Shown here one piece after another: positions 56,916 to 64,000 of a stretch of DNA of 64,000 nt. Both the position numbers and the translations under genes were made by a program. Numbering within the stretch: the first letter of the stretch is position 1; each line of letters opens with the position of its first letter. The notes below the pieces were generated by a model. It ran no database searches. It was not told the origin of the DNA and was given only the letters and a program-made list of their open reading frames with translations. This DNA is from Roseateles sp. XES5 (GTDB lineage Bacteria; Pseudomonadota; Alphaproteobacteria; Rhizobiales; Rhizobiaceae): positions 3,623,501 to 3,687,500 of the forward strand of contig NZ_CP084752.1 of assembly GCF_020535545.1 (NCBI RefSeq), written 5' to 3'.

Positions 56916-57950
56916 ATGTTCAAACCGCTTTTCTCCGCCGCCGTGCTTCTTGCCGGCTTCACCACGCCCGCCCATGCCGATGCCGTCGGCGTCCGTGACG
57001 TCGCGATCACTGGCTCCGTAGACGGCCGCGCCCTGTCCGCCGTCGTCTGGTACCCGACCGCCGACAGCGGCACGCCCGAAATCGTCGGGGAGAATCCCGC
57101 CTTTGTCGGCCTGCCGGCGCTTCGCGGCGCATCGCCGGGTGACGGGGCGCATCCGCTCGTCGTGCTGTCCCATGGCTATGGTGGAAGCTGGCGCAATCTG
57201 AGCTGGCTTGCCAATGCGCTCGCCGCGCAAGGATATGTCGTTGCGGCCACGGATCATCCGGGCACGACGACCTTCGACCGTAGCCCGGTGGAGGCGGCGA
57301 AACTCTGGGAGCGTCCGCGCGACCTCAGCCGGCTGATCGATACCCTCTTCGCCGACGGGGACCTTGGGGCCCGCATCGACCGCAAGCGGGTCGCCGCCAT
57401 CGGCCATTCGCTCGGGGGATGGACGGTCGCGGCGCTTGCTGGCGCCCGGGTCGATGCCGCGCGTTTCGCCGAGGATTGCAAGGAAAAGCACAGCCCGCGG
57501 GCCTGCGCGCTTTCCCATGAGCTCGGACTGGACAGCGTCGGCGAGGCGCGGACGCGGCTGGAAGGCGATCTCGCCGATCCGCGCGTCGGGGCGGTCGTCT
57601 CGCTCGATCTCGGCCTTGCCCGTGGCTTCTCGCCGGAAAGCCTTGCGGCGGTCCGCACGCCGATGCTGATCTTCGCCGCCGGCATCGATGTCGGCGGCCT
57701 GCCGGGCGATCTGGAATCGGGTTATCTCGCGGCGGGATTGCCGATGGCGATGCGAGACTATGTCGTCATCCCCGACGCCATGCATTTCAGCTTCATGCAG
57801 GTGTGCAAGCCCGGCGCGGTCGAGATGATCGAGGCGCGTTCGCCGGGTGACGGCGTCGCCTGCAAGGACGGCGGCACCCGGGGACGGGCGGCCATCCATG
57901 CGCAGGTCATCGACCGTATCGTCGCTTTCCTCGGCGCTACCCTGCCGTAG
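56916..57950 (+). CDS. Secreted alpha/beta hydrolase (PAF-acetylhydrolase/dienelactone hydrolase-like), 344 aa
   Basis: Signal peptide MFKPLFSAAVLLAGFTTPAH, cleavage after AHA. Contains HPLVVLSHGYGGSWRNLSWL (oxyanion region), AAIGHSLGGWTVAALAGARV (nucleophile GHSLGG) and a C-terminal MHFSFMQVCKPG that includes the likely catalytic His. Periplasmic esterase, substrate unknown. Converges with the AraC regulator and overlaps it by 14 bp. Confidence 0.88.
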   Translation: MFKPLFSAAVLLAGFTTPAHADAVGVRDVAITGSVDGRALSAVVWYPTADSGTPEIVGENPAFVGLPALRGASPGDGAHPLVVLSHGYGGSWRNLSWLANALAAQGYVVAATDHPGTTTFDRSPVEAAKLWERPRDLSRLIDTLFADGDLGARIDRKRVAAIGHSLGGWTVAALAGARVDAARFAEDCKEKHSPRACALSHELGLDSVGEARTRLEGDLADPRVGAVVSLDLGLARGFSPESLAAVRTPMLIFAAGIDVGGLPGDLESGYLAAGLPMAMRDYVVIPDAMHFSFMQVCKPGAVEMIEARSPGDGVACKDGGTRGRAAIHAQVIDRIVAFLGATLP

Positions 57951-58974
57951 CGGCGCGGCGAAAATCGCTGGGGCTGCGGCCGGTCAGGCGCAGGAACTCG
58001 CGGTTGAAGTTCGATTTGGTCTGGAAACCCGCCTCGAACATCACCGTCGTGACCGGCATGTCCGTCTCCGCCAGCAGGCGCTTCGCCGCTTCGATGCGGT
58101 AGCTGTTGACGAGCTGCGAGACGTTCTGTCCCTCCAGGCGATTGACGGCGCCGGAGATCTGGCGGGCCGGGATGCCGGCCCGCCGCGCGATCCGGTTCAA
58201 GGTGAGGTCCGGGTCGCGGAACAGTTGCCTTTCCCGCATCAGCCGGCCGACCGTTTCGAGCACCCGCGCATCCGCCTCGGCCGAAACATCCGACCTGGCG
58301 CTTTCTGTGGCGTCGGCTTCGGTGGCTGCGATGTCGCCGGTGCTTTCGGCCAGCATGCTGCGACCGACGACGGCCACCGCATAGGCCAGGACCGGCAGCA
58401 CGAAGAGATTGCCGAGCGTCACGATCGTCTCGGCATGTATGCCCCGGTAGAGGTCGAAATCCACGGCGATGAGGAGGTCGACGATGGCGGAGCTGACGAG
58501 GAGCGCCCCGGCAGCAAGCGTCGCCTTCTGCACGCCGGCGGCATCGCTCAGCCGGGCCGCTTCAAAACCGTCGGGTCCGGCGCGGGCGAGCCGCAACAGG
58601 GCGGCGCCATAGCCGAGATAGAGAAGGGCGAGCAGCAGGTCGACCGGAGAGCGCCAGACCGGCCAGAGGGCCGACAGGACGAGGATGAGCGCGACGGGCA
58701 GGACATGCAGCCAGCGTGCCGGGCCTCGCGCCTTTTGCCCCATCGCAAAGCAAAACCAGGCGATCGGCGGCACGGCGGAGGCAAGGACCGGCTGGAGAAA
58801 GCGCACGAAGCGCCAGTCGAAGGTCCAGCGCGCGCCGACGGCGATCGCGAGGATCGTGCACGCCGCGACAAAGCCGATGGCCGGCCTCAGGGCAGGTTCG
58901 CGCAGCAGCGCAAGCCTCAGGAGGAGGACGGCGAGCAGCAGCGCGATGACGAAGGGAAGGGGTATGGCCGGCAT
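57937..58974 (-). CDS. Membrane-anchored AraC family regulator, 345 aa
   Basis: ATG 58974 is preferred; the longer frame adds Cys-rich residues. The N-terminal 190 residues carry about six or seven membrane helices (FVIALLLAVLLLRLALLREP; AETIVTLGNLFVLPVLAYAV). The C-terminus is an AraC HTH pair (DLTLNRIARRAGIPARQISG; TTVMFEAGFQTKSNFNREFL). It may sense an envelope signal and act on nearby DNA. Its convergent neighbour is a secreted hydrolase. Confidence 0.88.
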   Translation of the reverse strand: MPAIPLPFVIALLLAVLLLRLALLREPALRPAIGFVAACTILAIAVGARWTFDWRFVRFLQPVLASAVPPIAWFCFAMGQKARGPARWLHVLPVALILVLSALWPVWRSPVDLLLALLYLGYGAALLRLARAGPDGFEAARLSDAAGVQKATLAAGALLVSSAIVDLLIAVDFDLYRGIHAETIVTLGNLFVLPVLAYAVAVVGRSMLAESTGDIAATEADATESARSDVSAEADARVLETVGRLMRERQLFRDPDLTLNRIARRAGIPARQISGAVNRLEGQNVSQLVNSYRIEAAKRLLAETDMPVTTVMFEAGFQTKSNFNREFLRLTGRSPSDFRRAATAG

Positions 58975-59040
58975 GCGCCATGCACAGCAGATGCCGCGGC
59001 ACATTGCAAGGCCGACGCCGGCTGGCCCGGCGGGTGACGG

Positions 59041-59301
59041 TCAGCGCAGGCGCAGACGGACCGCGTGGCGGCGTTCGCTGACGCCGACATGGAGATGGAT
59101 CCCGACGGCCGGCTGGCCCGAGCGCCAGGCCCTGGCGCCATGGGCGAGCAGCATGCCGACGAGATCCTTCGTCCTGTTGCGCGAACGGCCGAGCCCGATA
59201 TCCGCGATCCGCATTGCCGCTTCGTGCAGCGGATGGAGCGTGCCCTTCAGCGACTTGCGCTTCTCGGGTTGGACATCGAACAGGTTCTCGTTCATCGCCA
59301 T
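59041..59301 (-). CDS. Hypothetical protein, 86 aa
   Basis: GAGG lies 6 bases before ATG 59301. Contains LFDVQPEKRKSLKGTLHPLH and ADIGLGRSRNRTKDLVGMLL, basic with a conserved-looking middle. No recognised family. Confidence 0.6.
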   Translation of the reverse strand: MAMNENLFDVQPEKRKSLKGTLHPLHEAAMRIADIGLGRSRNRTKDLVGMLLAHGARAWRSGQPAVGIHLHVGVSERRHAVRLRLR

Positions 59302-59466
59302 GATCTGCCTCGTACGCATTACCCAATCGAGGATGGCAGAGCCGTTTGAAGGGCTTGCCGGCCTTCCCCCGCGGCCTCCGGTACGCAATACCTCACCGGT
59401 GGCCGTTGCGGGTGCAAGGCGGTAGTTCAGGGGGCGCGCCGCTGACGGCGTGACCCTATGTCGGTG

Positions 59467-60918
59467 TTACTGTTGGCTGGCCCAGCAGGCGAAGCCCTTG
59501 CGCTTCAGCACCTTGCAGGCGGCCGATGCGCGGTCCTGGTTGTCGAAGCCGCCGAAACGGGCGCGGAAGAGCTGTTCGCTGCCGCTGCTGACCGCCACGG
59601 TGAAGGGCTTTGCGCTGGAGAGCGCCTTGCCGCCCTGGTCCTGTGCCTTGGAAAGCAGCTTCTGGGCCTGGTCGCGGTCCGGCGTGGCGCCGATCTGGAT
59701 GACCCAGCCCGAGGGCGTGGTTTCGGAGACGGCCGAGGTCGTCAGCTTGTCGAGATCGGCGTTGGTGTCGCCCTGTTCCGTCAGATCGGCCGGGGGAACG
59801 ACGGCGTCGCGCTGGATCTTCAGCGTGGCGGCGAGGGCGCGCTTGCCGACGACTTCCGAGCCTTCGTCCGCCGTTGCGGCATAGGCCGTCTCGATGCGGC
59901 TTTCGTTATAGCGGTAGGACGGGACCGGGCCGTTTTCCGGCAGGTCGAAGCTGCTGCCGCCGACCGAAGCGGTCACGGCCTGCGTTGCGACTTCTGCGGT
60001 CAGGGTCGGTGCATCCTTGGTTTCGGCGATCAGGTCGCCACCGCCGCGGCGCGAGGCCTTCGGCATATATGCGGCGATGAGCTTGCGCATCTGCTGGTCG
60101 CGGGCCGCGCCCGAACGGCCACCCATGACGACGCCGACGACGCTGCGGCCATCGGCCATGGCCGAGGTCACGAGGTTGTAGCCGGAAGCGCGGGTATAGC
60201 CGGTCTTGATGCCGTCGACGCCGCGCACGCTGCCGAGCAGGCGGTTGTGACCGTTGATGACCTGCTTGCCGAAGCGGAAGCTGCGGGTGGAGAAATAGGA
60301 ATAGTACTGCGGGAAGTGCTGGCGCAGCGCGATGCCGAGACGGGCCTGATCGCGCGCCGTCGTCACCTGCGCGGTGTTCGGAAGGCCGTTGGCGTTGCGG
60401 TAGACGGTGCGCGTCATGCCGAGCGCACGGGCCTTCTGCGTCATGATGCGGGCAAAACGCTCTTCCGAGCCGCCGAGGAATTCGGCCAGCGCCGTGGAGG
60501 CGTCGTTCGCGGAGCGGGTGATGAGGCCGAGGATCGCCTGTTCGACCGTAATGGACCGGCCGGCACCGACGCCAAGCTTGGTCGGCGGTTCGGACGAGGC
60601 GTTCTTCGAGAAGGGCACGCGCGAATCGAGACTGATCTTGCGGGCTTCCAGCGCCTCGAAGGTCAGATACAGCGTCATCATCTTGGTGAGCGACGCCGGA
60701 TAACGCAGTTCGTCCGCATCCTCGCTGTAAAGCACCTTGCCGGTCTTGGCGTCGATGACGATGCCGGCATATTTCGGGGCGGCGGCGGCCGGGCTTGCGA
60801 AAGCAACGGTGGCGACCATCCCGACCATCACCAGACCTTTCGCCGCATTGGCAATCGCCTGGCAGGAGCGGGGGAGGAAATCACGGAATACGGTAGGGAA
60901 CACTACGTTACTCTTCAT
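59467..60918 (-). CDS. D-alanyl-D-alanine carboxypeptidase (PBP5-like) with SPOR domain, 483 aa
   Basis: Peptidase S11. Signal peptide, then SLTK (catalytic Ser and Lys in RYPASLTKMMTLYLTFEALE), SAND (TRSANDASTALAEF) and KTGYT (GIKTGYTRASGYNLVTSAMA). The C-terminal about 75 residues (GWVIQIGATPDRDQAQKLLS onward) form a SPOR domain that binds denuded septal peptidoglycan. A linker of about 130 residues is acidic and variable. Trims pentapeptides. A second longer opening to 60933 is possible. Confidence 0.92.
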   Translation of the reverse strand: MKSNVVFPTVFRDFLPRSCQAIANAAKGLVMVGMVATVAFASPAAAAPKYAGIVIDAKTGKVLYSEDADELRYPASLTKMMTLYLTFEALEARKISLDSRVPFSKNASSEPPTKLGVGAGRSITVEQAILGLITRSANDASTALAEFLGGSEERFARIMTQKARALGMTRTVYRNANGLPNTAQVTTARDQARLGIALRQHFPQYYSYFSTRSFRFGKQVINGHNRLLGSVRGVDGIKTGYTRASGYNLVTSAMADGRSVVGVVMGGRSGAARDQQMRKLIAAYMPKASRRGGGDLIAETKDAPTLTAEVATQAVTASVGGSSFDLPENGPVPSYRYNESRIETAYAATADEGSEVVGKRALAATLKIQRDAVVPPADLTEQGDTNADLDKLTTSAVSETTPSGWVIQIGATPDRDQAQKLLSKAQDQGGKALSSAKPFTVAVSSGSEQLFRARFGGFDNQDRASAACKVLKRKGFACWASQQ

Positions 60919-61038
60919 TCTCGGATTGCACATGTCGATCAGGCGCGACCTGCCGGAGCGACCGTTTCAGGCACAATAGCGTCACAGCGTTACCAATCGG
61001 TTTATGATGAATCATTGGTTTCTGAGATTGGCGGTGTT

Positions 61039-61800
61039 TTATCGGCTGCGGGCGGCGGACGATGCGACGCCGTTTTCGATGAAGGATCGGCCGAGATAGT
61101 CACGCACGCGCGTCTCCATGGCCTGCCACTGCGGCAAAAGTCTGCTCGAAAAACGGTAGAGAACGGAAAGATCGCGGCCGATGTGGATATCGCGCTGGCA
61201 ATCCGCACTGGTCGATTGCGATTCGTCTGCCGGCATCATGCAGCGCACCGCATAGTCCGAGCCGTCCTGCAGGATGCCGGTGAAGAAGACTTCCTCGCCA
61301 TAGCCGGAATTCGCCTTGATGCGCTGCAGGGTAAGGCCGGCAGGGCCGGGTTCCGGCCGGTCGTCGAAGAGGTGGCTGTAGATCGGCCCCAGCCGGCCGG
61401 ACATGTCCCGGGACATGGTGCTTTGCGAAAGGTTGAGGAAAATCAGGCTGTCGGGCCGGCTCGCATCGTTGAAGCGGAGACGTTCCGCATTGGAATAGCC
61501 CTGCATTTCCGGCCAGGTGAAATAGAGGTCGACCCGTTCGGCGCGGCCCGTCTGGCGTTGTTCCGTAAAGCGGATCGTGTTGGCGGGCAGGCGGATCTGG
61601 TCCTGACCGATGACGATGTCGAGGGCTTCCGTGCTTTCCGTGTGGCCGGCAAGGGCGATGCGTTCGCCGAGCAGGCGGCCGGCGACGGAGATCGCCACGG
61701 TGAGGCTGGCGAGAACGGCGACGCCCACGGTCAGGCGCGTCAGCAGGCGGCTGGAGAGAAGCGGGGCGTGATCGTCGTTGCCGGTCGTTGCCGCAGCCAT
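61039..61800 (-). CDS. Hypothetical membrane protein, 253 aa
   Basis: One N-terminal membrane helix (RLTVGVAVLASLTVAISVAG), the remainder periplasmic with a beta-rich part (EALDIVIGQDQIRLPANTIR). Frequent in Rhizobiales by my recognition. It faces the same way as the carboxypeptidase, 121 bp from it. Role unknown. Confidence 0.8.
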   Translation of the reverse strand: MAAATTGNDDHAPLLSSRLLTRLTVGVAVLASLTVAISVAGRLLGERIALAGHTESTEALDIVIGQDQIRLPANTIRFTEQRQTGRAERVDLYFTWPEMQGYSNAERLRFNDASRPDSLIFLNLSQSTMSRDMSGRLGPIYSHLFDDRPEPGPAGLTLQRIKANSGYGEEVFFTGILQDGSDYAVRCMMPADESQSTSADCQRDIHIGRDLSVLYRFSSRLLPQWQAMETRVRDYLGRSFIENGVASSAARSR

Positions 61801-61889
61801 CGTGCCCTCGGTGTCCGTTGTGGAATATGTCGGCGAGGGTCTGCGAACATGGTTAATTTTTGATTGAAATCGGCTTTTGCGCAGGGCTC

Positions 61890-61930
61890 AAAAAGAAAGC
61901 GGCCGGTTCCGGGACAGGAGAACCGGCCGC
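61890..61930 (-). terminator. Terminator after the transglutaminase-like gene
   Basis: GCGGCCGGTT/AACCGGCCGC 10-bp stem (61899-61908 and 61921-61930) with a 12-base loop; read leftward followed by TTTCTTTTTG. Confidence 0.85.
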
Positions 61931-62032
61931 AGGGCCATGGTCGGGGACGGGGATTGGGGGACTGACCGGGCCCATTTTCGCGCCCGGCGCCTTCGCCGGG
62001 CAATTTCGTCGGATGGCGCGAGGCGCCGCTGG

Positions 62033-62632
62033 TTACTTGACGCTACCGACAGCTTCGGCGCGGCCGTCCTGCAGCTTGACCCACTTGCCGGCATTGACGG
62101 AGGACTGGCGCTTCAGGAAACGGTATTCGGTTTCGGACCAGAGCAGGACCTTGTTCCGCATGTTGTCGAGCACGAAGTCGCCGCGGTCGGTGCGCACGGT
62201 CAGCACCGCATGACCGTCGCCGTTCGGCTGGAGCACGACCGTGATCAGGAGGTTGGACGGCGAAATCCCGGCTTCGATCAGGCGCTTGCGCTTGATGAGC
62301 ACGTAGTCTTCGCAATCGGCCGCCGTATCGGGATAGGTCCACTGCTCCTCGACGCCGTAGATCTCCATGTCGGTCATCGGCACGTATTGGGTGTTGGCTT
62401 CGTAGTTGACGTTGAGGATCGTCTTCCAGTTTTCCTGCGTCAGCGTCAGCGGGCCGGTGTCCTTGCCGTTGGAGCCGCATTCGTCGCTGTACTGCTTGCA
62501 GAATTCATAGTGGCCGATGGGCTGGTTGGTCGCGCCCGCCAGCGGAATGTTCGCCGGAAGCGCAAGGGCGGCCTGCGCCGCAACCAGAGAAAAGAGGAAT
62601 GCAAACGTCCCTGTCTTGATCGTTTTTGTCAT
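62033..62632 (-). CDS. Transglutaminase-like cysteine peptidase (BTLCP family), 199 aa
   Basis: Signal peptide (TGTFAFLFSLVAAQAALALP). Catalytic residues by motif: Cys in ADCEDYVLIKRKRLIEAG, His in GHAVLTVRTDRGDF, Asp in FVLDNMRNKV. Periplasmic peptidase, often linked to LapG/LapD-type adhesin processing in other families, but no LapD is visible here. ATG 62632 has GGGGAC upstream. Confidence 0.85.
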   Translation of the reverse strand: MTKTIKTGTFAFLFSLVAAQAALALPANIPLAGATNQPIGHYEFCKQYSDECGSNGKDTGPLTLTQENWKTILNVNYEANTQYVPMTDMEIYGVEEQWTYPDTAADCEDYVLIKRKRLIEAGISPSNLLITVVLQPNGDGHAVLTVRTDRGDFVLDNMRNKVLLWSETEYRFLKRQSSVNAGKWVKLQDGRAEAVGSVK

Positions 62633-62659
62633 TGTGTCGTCCCCGTTTGATGAGGTCAC

Positions 62660-63051
62660 AATGACACGTATGTTTTGAGCTTACGCGAAGCCCCGAAGTA
62701 TAACTTAGTTCAAATCAAGATTGCATAAGTATAAAACAAGAAGAAAATTCGACTATTGTTTTATCTGTATTTGAGGCGAATTTTATTAAAATTATAGCGG
62801 ATTGACCGGCAGCGGCAGCGGCCCCGCCTGCGCGATAGTCTTTTCTTTCAAGGCTTTGGATGGTTACCATTCGGTTTTTGGCCGCGAGACGGCCCGTCTC
62901 CGCGCTGGTGCAGGCAGGGGAAGGGAGGGCGCGCGCGGTCCGCAAGTCTTGCCGGCGTTGCCCGGACCCTCGCATTTTCCGCTGAAATGCTGTCAGGGCG
63001 CTGAAAAAAAATTTGATTTTTTGTTGGCGTGCTGCACCGGTTTGAAACAGC
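62660..63051. promoter_or_regulatory. AT-rich intergenic region upstream of the cysteine peptidase gene
   Basis: No gene recognised in 62633-63106. The part 62690-62805 is very AT-rich for this genome (for example CAAATCAAGATTGCATAAG and TTTTATTAAAATTATAG), which fits a promoter for the leftward gene. Open frames over this part are unlike their neighbours and are treated as spurious. Confidence 0.5.
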
Positions 63052-63075
63052 AAAGGGCCCGACAGGGCCCTTTTG
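63052..63075. terminator. Bidirectional terminator
   Basis: AAAGGGCCC/GGGCCCTTT 9-bp perfect stem (63052-63060 and 63065-63073) with a GACA loop, ending TTTTG rightward; the leftward side has AAAGGG with CTTTG. Ends the PilZ gene transcript. Confidence 0.7.
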
Positions 63076-63106
63076 AAACGGATGCGATTGTCTTCGTGCC
63101 GGAATG

Positions 63107-63721
63107 CTACAGGAAAGCGGTGAGTGCTTCGCGCGACTGGACCGAGGAGAACTCGATGGCGACGCCCTCCTGGAAGTGGCGGACGACGCGGCCCTTCATG
63201 TTGCCGAGCTGTACGGGCGTGCCGAGCGCCGGGCGCACGTCGATATCGACGGCGGCGCCGGACAGCGAAAGGTCTATGATGCGGCAGGGATAGCGCCGGC
63301 CGTCGTCGAGCATCAGGTCCGTGCGCGTGTTGCGCGGGGTGAGGCGGTCGTGGCGGCGGTCTTCCGGCAGGCCGAGTTCGTGCTTGTTGGCAATCCAGGT
63401 CAACTGCGCGGCAAGCTTCTCGCGCTTGCGGTCGGTGGCGTTCAGCTGGATGACGAAGCCGCTTTCGGTGAGCAGCGCGACGGTGCCCTCGATGCGGCCG
63501 AGGTGATCGACATAGGCGATGATGCGTTCGCCCATGCGCGGGCGGGCGCTGCACGTAAAGCTCGCGTCGCCGGGCGACATGTCGAGCACGGTGCAATCAT
63601 ATTCGTCATGGCTTGCGAGCATCAGCCGCCCAGACAGATTCACGGTCACGCGCTGGAAGCTGCGCTGATCGGGCTGCTGCGGTTTGCGGGCGGCGGGCGA
63701 TGCTTGCTGGAAAGAGTACAT
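63107..63721 (-). CDS. Tandem PilZ domain protein, 204 aa
   Basis: Two PilZ-type regions: QRVTVNLSGRLMLA with CTVLDMSPGDASF (degenerate, DxSxxG incomplete) and RHDRLTPRNTRTDLMLDDGR with DLSLSGAAVDID (RxxxR and DxSxxG present). The second should bind c-di-GMP, the first may only dimerise. Cytosolic effector, possibly of motility or exopolysaccharide. AAAGAG precedes ATG 63721. Confidence 0.9.
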   Translation of the reverse strand: MYSFQQASPAARKPQQPDQRSFQRVTVNLSGRLMLASHDEYDCTVLDMSPGDASFTCSARPRMGERIIAYVDHLGRIEGTVALLTESGFVIQLNATDRKREKLAAQLTWIANKHELGLPEDRRHDRLTPRNTRTDLMLDDGRRYPCRIIDLSLSGAAVDIDVRPALGTPVQLGNMKGRVVRHFQEGVAIEFSSVQSREALTAFL

Positions 63722-63910
63722 GAACGCGCGTGCCTGATGATCCTATCTCTTTCCAAGACTTAACCTTTCGGGGTTAACAGAAGGTTTGCCGGAAAGGGAA
63801 ATGTCATCGCAATCAAGGATTTCGGCAACCTGTGGGCGTCTGTAGTTGCTTTGCTCGCCCTGCTTGCCGGTCTCACGTGACGGTGCAGGTTTGCGCCGCC
63901 GCGCCTGCGC

Positions 63911-64000
63911 CTAGCGGCCGCGCGTTTCGCCGGGCTGCCGGCCGCCCTCGAAGATGCGCAGATGCAGCACCCGGCTCACCGTCTGGCCGAAGCCCGGCGG
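63911..64000 (-). CDS. 3' end of an unknown gene (partial)
   Basis: Thirty codons in one frame (GFGQTVSRVLHLRIFEGG visible) to a TAG stop at 63911-63913, running off the right edge. Third positions are mostly G/C, as in neighbouring real genes. Too short to identify. Confidence 0.45.
   Translation of the reverse strand, partial: PPGFGQTVSRVLHLRIFEGGRQPGETRGR

Noticed and set aside
59458..61863. Rightward open frame of 801 codons
   Set aside because: It lies opposite the D-alanyl-D-alanine carboxypeptidase and membrane-protein genes, whose motifs (SLTK, SAND, KTGYT) are clear. The rightward frame is a GC-driven shadow.
62715..63596. Leftward frame of 293 codons opposite and upstream of the PilZ gene
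   Set aside because: His/Arg/Pro-rich shadow of the PilZ gene in another frame, running into the AT-rich gap.
63790..63882. Possible short hydrophobic peptide after the PilZ gene start (LWASVVALLALLAGLT)
   Set aside because: The frame has a good hydrophobic helix and stop at 63880 but no start codon or ribosome site that I could support.
1..64000. CRISPR array, insertion sequences, integrase
   Set aside because: No regularly spaced identical repeats with spacers of CRISPR size, no transposase motif (DDE), and no tyrosine or serine recombinase was seen in the genes read.

Overview
The window is high-GC alphaproteobacterial DNA, most likely from the family Rhizobiaceae. The flanking chromosomal genes (DUF1489, DUF599 and DUF2171 proteins, a transglutaminase-like cysteine peptidase, a SPOR-tailed D,D-carboxypeptidase, a LiuR-like MerR regulator) and the DUF982/DUF1515 cargo point there. 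Genus was not determined. About three quarters of the window (1 to roughly 47-49 kb) is a tailed prophage with HK97-type capsid genes and a siphovirus-like tail. The rest is ordinary chromosome.

Layout. (1) 1-930: the end of one gene and a second short gene, both rightward. (2) 824-15836: a long, tightly packed leftward early operon of about 27 mostly small genes, many overlapping by 4 bp. It carries a ParB-like protein, a Cro/CI-type regulator, a second beta sliding clamp (DnaN), an N6-adenine-methylase-like protein, a Myb/SANT-like DNA-binding protein, a HerA-type ATPase, an ASCH protein and many small unknown proteins. One zinc-ribbon membrane gene (10387-10719) points the other way. (3) 15837-17155: a 1.3-kb apparently non-coding divergent control region with an AT-rich, repeat-containing segment and eight iterons of the form GCGGAAAANNN in two arrays at exact 11-bp spacing. 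It is a candidate replication origin or regulator-binding array. (4) 17156-42837: the rightward late region, comprising HNH nuclease, small and large terminase, portal, prohead protease, capsid, connectors, tail tube, tail chaperones made by a -1 ribosomal frameshift at GGGAAAC, tape measure protein with a lytic transglycosylase-like domain, tail-tip proteins and two fibre-like proteins. (5) 42834-44750: a small CxxC protein, then lysis (holin, SAR-type endolysin, Rz and Rz1 spanins) and a DUF1515 protein. (6) 44754-48926: accessory cargo, with a LexA-type box (GTTC-N7-GTTC) between a leftward cluster leading to an SRAP/YedK protein and a rightward S24-like domain protein lacking the catalytic lysine. 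(7) 49010-64000: chromosome with a degenerate peptide deformylase, mgtE, a MerR regulator with its operator, membrane proteins, sdaA, a hydrolase, a membrane AraC regulator, a PBP5-like carboxypeptidase, a transglutaminase-like peptidase and a PilZ protein.

How it fits together. The phage brings a clamp, a ParB-like protein, a HerA-type motor and a methylase-like protein, but no polymerase, primase or replicative helicase is visible. It probably uses the host replisome while biasing it or its DNA partitioning. Several early genes look rearranged: two open frames seem to be fusions of once separate genes, and one carries a single-base frameshift. No integrase or attachment site was recognised; the left end of the prophage lies outside the window. 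All family names come from motif recognition by eye, without database searches.
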